Of a stretch of 64,000 bases of DNA, positions 8,339 to 18,075 are shown piece after piece (the stretch's first letter is position 1; each line of letters begins with the position of its first letter). A model generated the notes under the pieces. It worked only from the letters and a program-made list of their open reading frames with translations. It made no database searches and had not been told where the DNA came from. This stretch comes from Pseudomonas sp. S37 (GTDB lineage: Bacteria; Pseudomonadota; Gammaproteobacteria; Pseudomonadales; Pseudomonadaceae), in NCBI RefSeq assembly GCF_016658545.1, contig NZ_JACVZC010000002.1, positions 1 to 64,000 of the forward strand. Reading direction: 5' to 3'. The position numbers were made by a program, and so were the translations under genes.

Positions 8339-10426
8339 TCAGCGCGCTACGCTTGCCTGAATCGCCGTCAGGGCAATAGTGTGCACGATATCGTCCACCT
8401 GAGCCCCGCGCGGCAGGTCGTTCACCGGCTTGCGCAACCCCTGCAGCATCGGCCCCAGGCTGACCCCGTCGGCACTGCGCTGCACAGCCTTGTGCGTGGT
8501 ATTGCCGGTGTTCAGGTCGGGGAACACGAACACCGTGGCTCGCCCGGCCACCGGGCTGCCCGGCGCCAACTCACGGGCAATCGCCGGGTTGGCCGCCGCG
8601 TCATACTGCAACGGCCCATCGATCAGCAGCCCCTGCGTCGCGCCCTGTGCCAGGCGTGTCGCTTCGCGCACTTTTCCGACTTCTTCATCGCTGGCTGAAT
8701 CGCTTGAATAACTGATCATCGCCACCCGTGGCGCAATGCCGAAAGCCTGCGCCGACTCGGCACTCTGCTGGGCAATCTCGGCCAGTTCGGCGGCGCTCGG
8801 GTGCGGGTTCATCACGCAGTCGCCGTACACCAGCACCTGCTCGGGGAACAGCATGAAGAATACCGACGACACCAGGCTCGAACCCGGTGCAGTCTTGATC
8901 AGTTGCAGGGCAGGGCGGATGGTGTTGGCGGTGGAGTGCACAAGGCCGGAAACCAGCCCGTCCACTTCATCCAGGGCCAGCATCATGGTGCCGATCACCA
9001 CCGGGTCTTCCAGTTGCTGCTCGGCCATCGGTGCATTGAGGTTCTTGCTCTTGCGCAGCTCGACCATCGGCTCTACGTAGCGCCGGCGAATCAGCTCTGG
9101 GTCGAGAATTTCCAGGCCCGGCGGCAGGGTGATGCCCTGGGCGCGGGCTACGGCGTCGACATCCTCGGGCTTGGCCAGCAGCACGCAGCGGGCAATGCCA
9201 CGGGCCTGGCAAATCGCCGCAGCCTGCACCAGCAGAGGCTCGGCGCCTTCTGGCAGGACGATACGCTTGTTGGCCTGCTGCGCACGCTGGATCAACTGAT
9301 AGCGGAACACCGCGGGTGAAAGGCGCAGTTCACGCGGCGTGCCGCAGCGTTGGTGCAGCCAGGCCGCATCGAGGTGGCTGGCGACAAAGTCGGTGATGAA
9401 CTCAGCACGTTCGCGGTCATCCACCGGGATTTCGCGGTTTAGCGAATTGAGCTGGTTGGCGGTGTCGTACGAGCCGGTACTGACCGACAGGATCGGCAGG
9501 CCAGCCTGCAGCGCGCCGCGGCACAGGCCAAGGATGCGTGCATCGGGCTTGGTATCGCTGGTCAGCAGCAACCCCGCCAGCGGCACACCATTGATAGCGG
9601 CAAGGCTCACGGCAAGGATGATGTCGTCCCGGTCGCCCGGGGTCACCACCAGAGTCCCGGGGGTGAGCAGCGGCACGGTATTGGCGAGCGTACGCGCACA
9701 AATAATGATCTTGCTCATGCGCCGCTGCTCGTAATCGCCGGCATTGAGTACCTGGGCGCCGAGCAAGTCGGCCACATCGCGTGTGCGCGGTGCGTTCAGC
9801 TCCGGTTGGAAAGGGATGCAACCCAGCAGGCGGAAGTCATTGCCACGCAGCAAGGGCGAGTGCTCCCGCAGGCGCGTGGCGAAATCGGCCATGCTTTCGT
9901 CGGTGCGCACCTTGTTCAGAATGACGCCAAGCACTTTCGGATCGCGTGGGCCACCATACAACTGGGCCTGCAACTCCACGCGCCCGGAAAGCTCGTTAAG
10001 CACTTCATTTTCTGGCGCGGAGACCAGAATCACCTCGGCATCCAGGCTTTTGGCCAGGTGCAGGTTGACCCGCGCCGCATAGCTGGCGTGGCGCGTGGGC
10101 ACCATGCCTTCAACCACCACCACGTCATTGCCGACGCAGGCTTGCTGGTAGAGGCGGATGATTTCCTCAAGCAGCTCGTCCAGTTGGCCGTCGCCGAGCA
10201 TGCGTTCGACCTGGGCCAGGCTCAATGGCACGGGCGGCTTGATGCCGTGGGTGCGGGCGACCAGTTCACTGGAGCGTTCGGGGCCGGTGTCACCCGGGTG
10301 AGGCTGTGCGATCGGCTTGAAGAAGCCGACTTTCAGGCCGGCGCGCTCAAGGGTGCGCACCAGGCCCAGGCTGATCGAAGTCAGGCCGACACCAAAGTCG
10401 GTCGGCGCAATGAAAAATGTCTGCAT
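8339..10426 (-). CDS. pta: Phosphate acetyltransferase, long three-domain form
   Basis: A 695-residue enzyme interconverting acetyl-CoA plus phosphate with acetyl-phosphate plus CoA. It is the long bacterial type. A BioD-like P-loop-fold N-terminus starts at MQTFFIAPTDFGVGLTS. A DRTGG-type regulatory middle follows at about 220-340. The catalytic PTA domain covers about 370-690 (HSTANTIRPALQLIKT, LFPEQVLVYGDCVMNP, LNTGNTTHKAVQRS). The start was placed at 10426 because the conserved N-terminus begins there; the extra 41 residues of the open frame look non-coding. No ackA lies next to it, unlike the ackA-pta arrangement of many bacteria. Confidence 0.95.
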   Translation of the reverse strand: MQTFFIAPTDFGVGLTSISLGLVRTLERAGLKVGFFKPIAQPHPGDTGPERSSELVARTHGIKPPVPLSLAQVERMLGDGQLDELLEEIIRLYQQACVGNDVVVVEGMVPTRHASYAARVNLHLAKSLDAEVILVSAPENEVLNELSGRVELQAQLYGGPRDPKVLGVILNKVRTDESMADFATRLREHSPLLRGNDFRLLGCIPFQPELNAPRTRDVADLLGAQVLNAGDYEQRRMSKIIICARTLANTVPLLTPGTLVVTPGDRDDIILAVSLAAINGVPLAGLLLTSDTKPDARILGLCRGALQAGLPILSVSTGSYDTANQLNSLNREIPVDDRERAEFITDFVASHLDAAWLHQRCGTPRELRLSPAVFRYQLIQRAQQANKRIVLPEGAEPLLVQAAAICQARGIARCVLLAKPEDVDAVARAQGITLPPGLEILDPELIRRRYVEPMVELRKSKNLNAPMAEQQLEDPVVIGTMMLALDEVDGLVSGLVHSTANTIRPALQLIKTAPGSSLVSSVFFMLFPEQVLVYGDCVMNPHPSAAELAEIAQQSAESAQAFGIAPRVAMISYSSDSASDEEVGKVREATRLAQGATQGLLIDGPLQYDAAANPAIARELAPGSPVAGRATVFVFPDLNTGNTTHKAVQRSADGVSLGPMLQGLRKPVNDLPRGAQVDDIVHTIALTAIQASVAR

Positions 10427-10457
10427 GCGTGCTTCTCGAAATAAGCGGTGCAAGAAA

Positions 10458-10760
10458 TTAACGGCCAAGGGTAGCGCTATCGGCCCCTTGTGCGCACCAG
10501 CCGCACGCGAAAGCTTGGCCGATGCGTTGTGCGCGCTGTACCGGGTCAAGCACCCAGGGGCGTGACTGCCACGGTGGCTGGTGACGCAGGTGCTGGGTGT
10601 GGCCGCAGGATAGTTCGGCCACCCAGTGGCCTTCTTCGTCCTGATGGAAGCCGGTGATCCGACTGATGGGCCGCTGCTGGTCCCCAGTGCGTTCGCAATC
10701 GGGCGATGGCTTGGTTACACTTGTGCGCTCTACATTCTTTTGCAAAAGGTCTTGCCCCAT
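10458..10760 (-). CDS. DUF3565 family zinc-binding small protein
   Basis: The recognisable domain occupies the last ~65 residues: RITGFHQDEEGHWVAELSCGHTQHLRH, interrupted here by the family pattern CGHxQHxRH, then PPWQSRPWV and a closing CGWC. The Cys/His pattern suggests a bound metal. The family is annotated as pressure-regulated but has no established biochemical role. The start is uncertain. Relatives usually begin close to the ITGFH motif, but no ATG, GTG or TTG exists there in frame. The nearest ATG (10760) overlaps the slyD start codon on the other strand. An ATG at 10790 also exists. Confidence 0.7.
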   Translation of the reverse strand: MGQDLLQKNVERTSVTKPSPDCERTGDQQRPISRITGFHQDEEGHWVAELSCGHTQHLRHQPPWQSRPWVLDPVQRAQRIGQAFACGWCAQGADSATLGR

Positions 10761-11244
10761 GCTGATCGCCGCCAACAAGGCTGTCTCCATCGACTATACC
10801 CTGACCAACGACGCCGGGGAGACCATCGACAGCTCCGCCGGTGGTGCGCCGCTGGTTTACCTGCACGGTGCCGGCAACATCATCCCGGGCCTGGAAAAAG
10901 CCCTGGAAGGCAAGCAAGCCGGTGACGAACTGAACGTTTCCATCGAGCCGGAAGACGCCTACGGCGAATACCTGGCCGAGCTGGTCAGCACCCTGAACCG
11001 CAGCCTGTTCGAAGGCGTTGACGTGCTGGAAGTCGGCATGCAGTTCCACGCTTCGGCGCCGGACGGCCAGATGCAGATCGTCACCATCCGCGACATCGAC
11101 GGCGACGACGTCACCGTTGACGGCAACCACCCGCTGGCCGGCCAGCGCCTGACCTTCCAGGTCAAGGTGGTCAACGTGCGTGACGCCAGCGACGAAGAAA
11201 TCGCTCACCGTCACATCCACGGTGAAGGTGGCCATCACCACTGA
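10759..11244 (+). CDS. slyD: SlyD-like FKBP-type peptidyl-prolyl isomerase and metallochaperone
   Basis: A 161-residue cytoplasmic FKBP of the SlyD type. SlyD features are all present: an FKBP half (YLHGAGNIIPGLEKALEG, DAYGEY), the inserted IF chaperone domain (about 70-130), the return strand VDGNHPLAGQRLTFQVKVV, and a short His-rich tail (HRHIHGEGGHHH) that binds nickel or other metals in E. coli SlyD. The tail is much shorter than in enterobacteria. Start ATG 10759 fits the family, and the 35 upstream residues of the frame do not. The gene is divergent from, and starts within, the DUF3565 frame. Confidence 0.92.
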   Translation: MLIAANKAVSIDYTLTNDAGETIDSSAGGAPLVYLHGAGNIIPGLEKALEGKQAGDELNVSIEPEDAYGEYLAELVSTLNRSLFEGVDVLEVGMQFHASAPDGQMQIVTIRDIDGDDVTVDGNHPLAGQRLTFQVKVVNVRDASDEEIAHRHIHGEGGHHH

Positions 11245-11272
11245 TTTTCTGCGCTAAGCTCAGAAAGTCGCC

Positions 11273-11337
11273 AGGCGCTCGGGCAAACCGATTTGCCTTC
11301 CTACGGGAGGTGAACGGTTTGGACGAGCGCCTTTTTA
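11273..11337 (+). terminator. Long structured terminator hairpin after slyD
   Basis: AGGCGCTC (11273-11280) pairs with GAGCGCCT (11325-11332), followed by T's. Inside it AAACCG pairs with CGGTTT, and an inner CTTCC/GGAGG stem carries a TACG (UNCG-type) tetraloop. The long multi-segment hairpin is unusual for a plain terminator but its T-tract position fits one. Confidence 0.7.
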
Positions 11338-11388
11338 GTGGGCGTAATTCGCCTGTGAGGCACCCGGGAAGCTGAGAGGGGATTCGTC

Positions 11389-11871
11389 ATGAGTGCATTT
11401 CACGAGCTGAAACTGGACGCGCTGAACGGCGGGGAACTGCCCCTCGCACCGTTCAAGGGCCAAGTGGTGCTGGTGGTCAACGTCGCTTCCAAGTGTGGTC
11501 TCACGCCGCAATACAAGGCCCTGGAAAACCTCTATCAGGTTTACAAGGACAAGGGCTTCAATGTGCTTGGCCTGCCGTGCAACCAGTTTGCCGGGCAAGA
11601 GCCGGGTAGCGAAAAGGAAATTCAGGACTTCTGCAGTCTGAACTACGGGGTGAGCTTCCCGCTGGGTGGCAAGCTGGAAGTCAACGGGCCGCAGCGCCAT
11701 TCGCTGTATCGCCTGCTGGCGGGCGAGGGCGCGGAGTTCCCGGGTGACATCAGCTGGAACTTCGAGAAGTTCCTGGTCGGCAAGGATGGCCGGGTGCTGG
11801 CGCGCTTCTCGCCGCGTACGGCGCCGGATGACCCGGCGGTGGTGCAGGCAATCGAGAAGGCGCTGGCCTGA
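11389..11871 (+). CDS. Glutathione peroxidase family thiol peroxidase
   Basis: A 160-residue protein of the GPx/BtuE family, which reduces hydroperoxides. The peroxidatic position is a cysteine, C36 in NVASKCGLTPQY, not selenocysteine. Other family signatures are LPCNQFAGQEPGS (containing the catalytic Gln) and WNFEKFLVG (containing the catalytic Trp and Asn). There is no signal peptide, so it is cytoplasmic. Bacterial Cys-type members usually use thioredoxin rather than glutathione, and trxB lies about 4 kb away on the same strand. ATG 11389 is preceded by a purine-rich GAGAGGGG. Confidence 0.92.
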   Translation: MSAFHELKLDALNGGELPLAPFKGQVVLVVNVASKCGLTPQYKALENLYQVYKDKGFNVLGLPCNQFAGQEPGSEKEIQDFCSLNYGVSFPLGGKLEVNGPQRHSLYRLLAGEGAEFPGDISWNFEKFLVGKDGRVLARFSPRTAPDDPAVVQAIEKALA

Positions 11872-11935
11872 GTAGTGCCTGGCACAGTATTTTCAGCGCC
11901 TGTTAGATCGAGCGCCGCGCGCACGGCGCTCGATC

Positions 11936-13126
11936 TCACAGGCGCTGCACATATTGCGTCGAACCCTCAGCCGCGCCCCCGATTTGCCGGCAGGCACTAT
12001 GCAAATACCCCTCAAACTGCTCGACAATCGCCGCCCACCCCTGGCGGCTGGCATGCTGGCGAGCATTCAAGCGTACCCGGCGTAGCGTCTCTTCCTCTTC
12101 CAGCAACCAGCAAGCCGCATCAATGAACGCCGCCTGGTCCCCCGGCATGGCCAGCGCGCCGCTATGGCCATGGCGAATATGCTGCGCTGCAGCGGCCTCG
12201 TCATAAGCCACTACCGCCAACCCCGAGGCCATGGCTTCGAGTACCACGTTGCCAAAGGTTTCGGTCAGGCTTGGGAACAGGAACAGATCTCCGCTGGCAT
12301 AGTGTTCAGCCAGTATCTCGCCGCGCTGGGCGCCGCAGAACACCGCGCCTGGCAACTGTTGCTCAAGGGTGGCGCGCTGTGGGCCGTCACCGACAAAAAC
12401 AAGGCGCAGGCGCTTTTGTGGGTAAGTCTTTTGCAGTGCCTCAAGGCAGGGCCGCAACAAGCCAAGGTTCTTTTCCACCGCCAGCCGGCCGACATGCAGC
12501 ACGGCGATATCGTCCGGCCCAAGCCCCCAGCTATCGCGTAACGCCTGGCTACGCCGCGCCGGGTTGAACAGGCAGGCATCGACACCCCGGGCCAGCAGTT
12601 CCAGGCGTTCGAAACCACGCCGCTCCAGCTCCAGGCGCTGGCTGAGGCTAGGGACGAGGGTGATCGCCGTGCGCCGATGGAACCAGCGCAGGTAGTGGGT
12701 GAGCATGCGCGCCAGCAGGCCCAGCCCGTATTGGCCGGAATACTGCGGGAAGTTGGTATGGAAACCACTGACCACCGCCACACCCAGGCGCCGCGCCGCA
12801 CGCAAAGCACTTAGCCCCAGCGGCCCTTCGGTGGCGATGTACAGCACATCCGGGCGCTGTCGGCGCCAGCGGCGCAACAGCTTGTGCATCGACACCTCGC
12901 CCCACTGCAAACCGGGGTAGCCCGGCAAGGCCCAGCCCCGGCACAGCATCAGCTGCGGGTCGCTGTGCACCGGCCCTTCGCCGGCCTGGCGCGGGCGCAC
13001 CACTTCAACTTCATGGCCACGTTGACGCAGCCCTTCGCTGAGGCGGCCAAGGGTGTTGGCCACGCCGTTGATTTCGGGTGGGAAGGTTTCGCTGACCAGG
13101 GTGATGCGTAGGGCGGGTGTATTCAT
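11936..13126 (-). CDS. GT4-family glycosyltransferase
   Basis: A 396-residue GT-B fold glycosyltransferase. The N-terminal domain opens with LVSETFPPEINGVANTLGRL, the acceptor-domain glycine-rich loop of the PimB/GtfA-like group. The C-terminal Rossmann half has VLHVGRLAVEKNLGLL, FVGDGPQRATLE and the donor-site EX7E region (SLTETFGNVVLEAMASG). Acceptor and donor are unknown; related proteins mannosylate or glucosylate lipids. ATG 13126 was chosen because the fold starts right after it; the frame extends to 13171. It is divergent from the BdlA-like gene and may share its promoter region. Confidence 0.87.
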   Translation of the reverse strand: MNTPALRITLVSETFPPEINGVANTLGRLSEGLRQRGHEVEVVRPRQAGEGPVHSDPQLMLCRGWALPGYPGLQWGEVSMHKLLRRWRRQRPDVLYIATEGPLGLSALRAARRLGVAVVSGFHTNFPQYSGQYGLGLLARMLTHYLRWFHRRTAITLVPSLSQRLELERRGFERLELLARGVDACLFNPARRSQALRDSWGLGPDDIAVLHVGRLAVEKNLGLLRPCLEALQKTYPQKRLRLVFVGDGPQRATLEQQLPGAVFCGAQRGEILAEHYASGDLFLFPSLTETFGNVVLEAMASGLAVVAYDEAAAAQHIRHGHSGALAMPGDQAAFIDAACWLLEEEETLRRVRLNARQHASRQGWAAIVEQFEGYLHSACRQIGGAAEGSTQYVQRL

Positions 13127-13296
13127 GACAAAAAGTTTCCGCCTGCTCGGTTGCGCCAATATGACTGCCATGTGACGTACAGATGACGCCTGACCACCGA
13201 CCCACGAATATTTCCTGGCACGGCACTCAAGAAGGTGTCACCGGCAGCCGATGAAGATGCATTCGACTAGCTGATGCGCTCCATAGGAGAGCGGTG

Positions 13297-14613
13297 ATGT
13301 TCAACAACAAGCTCAAGCAAGAAATCCGGCAACTGCGCGAAGACCTGTTGTCTATTCAACAGGTCAAGAGCAGCCTCGACAGCGAGATGCTGGTACTGCA
13401 ACTCGACCCCCAGGGACGGATCGAGATGGTCAATGGCAACTTTGAGAGCGAGATGCTCTACCGTGCCGAACAATTGCTTGGACGCAACATCGAGGACATC
13501 GTCCCTGCTCATGTCAAATCACTGGATTTCTACCAGCGCATGAAAAGCGCGATCAGCCGTGGCGAGCACCTGAACGGCGCGTTCCGCCTGCTGCGCGGCA
13601 ATGGCCAGGAAGCCTGGCTGCGGTCGATCCTGCAACCGGTAAAGAACAGCGAAGGGCGCATCAAGTACTTCACCCTGCACTCCAGCGACCTCACCCGCAC
13701 CATCGAGGCCTCGCGCGAACATGAAAGCCTGATCAAGGCGCTGATGCGTTCCACTGCGGTGATCGAGTTCGACCTCAATGGCAATATTCTCACCGCCAAT
13801 GACCGTTTCCTGGCCACCGTCGGCTACCGCCTGGAGCAGATTCGCGGCAAGCATCACCGCATGTTCTGCGAGCCGGAAGAGGCCAACTCGACCGGCTACC
13901 AGGCGTTCTGGGACAAGCTGCGCCGGGGCGAGTACGTGGCCGAGCGCTTCAAGCGCATCGATGCCCATGGCCGGGTGATCTGGCTGGAGGCTTCGTACAA
14001 CCCGATCTTCGATGCCCATGACGTGCTGTACAAAGTGGTCAAGTTCGCCACCGTGATCACCGATCAGGTCAACCAGGAGCAGGCGGTGGCCGAGGCGGCA
14101 GATGTTGCCTACACCACTTCACTGGGGACGGATGCCAGCGCCCGCAAGGCCACCGATGTGGTGACCCAGAGCGTCAGCGTGATGCGCGGCCTGGAGGCCT
14201 CGATGCAAGAGGCGGCCGAGGGTATTCAGGCACTGGATACCCAGTCGCGGGTGATCGGCTCGATCATCAAGACCATCAGCGACATTGCCGGGCAGACCAA
14301 CCTGCTGGCGCTGAATGCCGCCATCGAAGCAGCCCGCGCGGGCGAGCAGGGGCGTGGCTTTGCCGTGGTGGCCGACGAAGTGCGCCAGCTGGCCTCGCGC
14401 ACCAGCACCGCCACCGAGGAAATCGCCCGGGTGGTGCAGCAGAACGAGCAACTGGCCCAGGCGGCGGTGGCGATCATCGACACCAGCAAGCGCCAGGCCG
14501 AACAGGGGCTGGCGCTGGCGGATGAGACGGGTAGCGTGATTGTCGAGATCCAGGACGGGGCGAAGCGGGTGGTGGATGTGGTGGGGCAGTTTTCCAGCCG
14601 GTTGGGGCAATAA
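13297..14613 (+). CDS. BdlA-like soluble PAS-PAS-MCP signal transducer
   Basis: A 438-residue protein with no membrane segment. A short coiled coil (about 1-25) is followed by two PAS domains (about 25-125 and 145-250; the second contains [20 protein letters not shown]). A methyl-accepting signalling domain covers about 275-438 and is short at its C-terminus. Its hairpin tip is intact ([29 protein letters not shown]). This layout matches BdlA of P. aeruginosa, a biofilm-dispersion sensor, and is also seen in soluble aerotaxis-like receptors. ATG 13297 follows AGGAGA at 13285-13290; GTG 13294 is an alternative. Confidence 0.85.
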   Translation: MFNNKLKQEIRQLREDLLSIQQVKSSLDSEMLVLQLDPQGRIEMVNGNFESEMLYRAEQLLGRNIEDIVPAHVKSLDFYQRMKSAISRGEHLNGAFRLLRGNGQEAWLRSILQPVKNSEGRIKYFTLHSSDLTRTIEASREHESLIKALMRSTAVIEFDLNGNILTANDRFLATVGYRLEQIRGKHHRMFCEPEEANSTGYQAFWDKLRRGEYVAERFKRIDAHGRVIWLEASYNPIFDAHDVLYKVVKFATVITDQVNQEQAVAEAADVAYTTSLGTDASARKATDVVTQSVSVMRGLEASMQEAAEGIQALDTQSRVIGSIIKTISDIAGQTNLLALNAAIEAARAGEQGRGFAVVADEVRQLASRTSTATEEIARVVQQNEQLAQAAVAIIDTSKRQAEQGLALADETGSVIVEIQDGAKRVVDVVGQFSSRLGQ

Positions 14614-14640
14614 AGCCCAAACCTGACCTGGTCTGCTTTT

Positions 14641-14757
14641 TGTAGGAGCGGCCTTGTGTCGCGATGGGGCCGCAACGCGGCCCCAGGATCTCAAAGTAAA
14701 TGCACAAATTGTTGGGGCCGCTTTGCGGCCCTATCGCGACACAAGGCCGCTCCTACA
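14641..14757. repeat. Inverted REP-like pair, TGTCGCGA subtype
   Basis: TGTAGGAGCGGCCTTGTG on the left is mirrored by ACAAGGCCGCTCCTACAG on the right, with GGGGCCGC-type stems between. This is a different subfamily from the GTGGGAGCGGG elements elsewhere. It lies between two convergent genes and could act as a bidirectional terminator. Confidence 0.8.
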
Positions 14758-14779
14758 GCGATCGCGCAACGCCCAGGGA

Positions 14780-15508
14780 TCAGTTGCGCTCCCGCACCCA
14801 GAACAACGTAGCCCCCGCCACCGCCGCCGGCATCATCAGCACGTTCACCAGCGGAATCATCAACGCCAGGTAGGTAATGCCGCCAAACCCCATCGACTGC
14901 CAGCGCTTCTGCCGCAGCCAGGCCAGCATGTCCTGCCAGCTCATCTTGTTGTTGTCCGCCGGGTAGTCGATGTACTGGATGGCCATCATCCACACGCCGA
15001 AAACCAGCCACAGGGGCGCCGCCACCACGTTCACCACCGGGATCAGCGACAGGATGAACAGGCCGATGGCGCGGGGCAGGAAGTAGCCCAGCTTGCGCAT
15101 TTCACGGCTGAGGGTGCGCGGCACCATGGCCACCAGCTCACCCCAGCTGAAGGCCGGGAAGGTGTCTTCTCCGCGTACCACCACTTCGACCTTTTCCGCC
15201 AGGAAGCCGTTGAACGGTGCGGCAATGACGTTGGCCACCAGGGTGAAGGTGAAAAACACCATCAACACCACCAAGGCGACGAACAGCGGCCAGAGGATGT
15301 AGGTAAGGAAGCTCAGCCAGCTCGGCAAGCTTGGCATCAGGGCATCTACCCACAGGCTGAACTGATGGCCGGCGAAGTAGATCAGGCCACCGAACAACAG
15401 CAGGTTGACCGCCAGCGGCAGCAGCACGAACAAGCGCAGGTTGGGGCTCAGCACCAGTTTCAGGCCTTCGCGCAGGTATTGGGGGCCAGAGAGGACAGGG
15501 GCTTGCAT
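14780..15508 (-). CDS. cysZ: CysZ-type sulfate transporter (EI24 family)
   Basis: A 242-residue inner-membrane protein. Long hydrophobic segments at about 23-48, 66-98, 145-170 and 205-230 match the EI24/CysZ fold. Family motifs visible are [32 protein letters not shown] and WQSMGFGG. CysZ imports sulfate for cysteine synthesis. No other cys gene is nearby, so the assignment rests on similarity alone. ATG 15508 is the family-like start ([15 protein letters not shown]); the additional 44 residues of the frame are Arg/Ser/Cys-rich and look non-coding. Confidence 0.88.
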   Translation of the reverse strand: MQAPVLSGPQYLREGLKLVLSPNLRLFVLLPLAVNLLLFGGLIYFAGHQFSLWVDALMPSLPSWLSFLTYILWPLFVALVVLMVFFTFTLVANVIAAPFNGFLAEKVEVVVRGEDTFPAFSWGELVAMVPRTLSREMRKLGYFLPRAIGLFILSLIPVVNVVAAPLWLVFGVWMMAIQYIDYPADNNKMSWQDMLAWLRQKRWQSMGFGGITYLALMIPLVNVLMMPAAVAGATLFWVRERN

Positions 15509-16792
<1,284 letters not shown>

Positions 16793-16799
16793 TCTCCAG

Positions 16800-16918
16800 C
16801 AGGGGCTGCTTCGCAGCCCTTCGCGGGTGAACCCGCTCCCACAGGGATAGCACGTTCCCTGGGGAAACGGAGGACATGCGGGAGCGGGTTTACCCGCGAA
16901 TAGGCCGGAACTGGCTAA
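16800..16918. repeat. Hairpin and REP pair after trxB
   Basis: A GGCTGC/GCAGCC hairpin at about 16804-16818 adjoins a REP half ending in CCCGCTCCCACAGGG. The inverted half at about 16880-16918 reads GGGAGCGGGTTTACCCGCG and ends AGGCCGG. Confidence 0.75.
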
Positions 16919-16939
16919 GAAAACCTCACAGATCTGCAC

Positions 16940-16966
16940 AAAAAAACCGGCTCAATGGCCGGTTTT
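16940..16966 (-). terminator. Terminator for nadC
   Basis: AAAACCGGC (16943-16951) pairs with GCCGGTTTT (16958-16966). Read on the minus strand, the stem is followed by seven T's, 20 bp after the nadC stop. It could work in both directions. Confidence 0.8.
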
Positions 16967-16984
16967 CTGTTGTCTGCTATCTGC

Positions 16985-17848
<864 letters not shown>

Positions 17849-18075
17849 CTAGATGCCCGCGATTATAGGGCAGGGGGCCGGTGTGTACAGCCGCCTTGGC
17901 GATGACCTTTGGTCGGAGTGTGGTGAGCAATCGGCCTGATTCAGGGTCATTAACCCGTCGGTGAAACGGCGCTGGCAGCGCTGCGAATTTTTACCGATAA
18001 TGGCGCCCAGTATTTGGCGTCATAGCTTTGACGAATGCTGCCTCATCCGGCAACACACCCTGCAAGGAGTCCAGG

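Noticed and set aside
11273..11337. Guanidine-II (mini-ykkC) riboswitch
   Set aside because: One ACGG occurs in a loop, but the second ACGR hairpin and the usual downstream exporter or hydrolase gene are missing.
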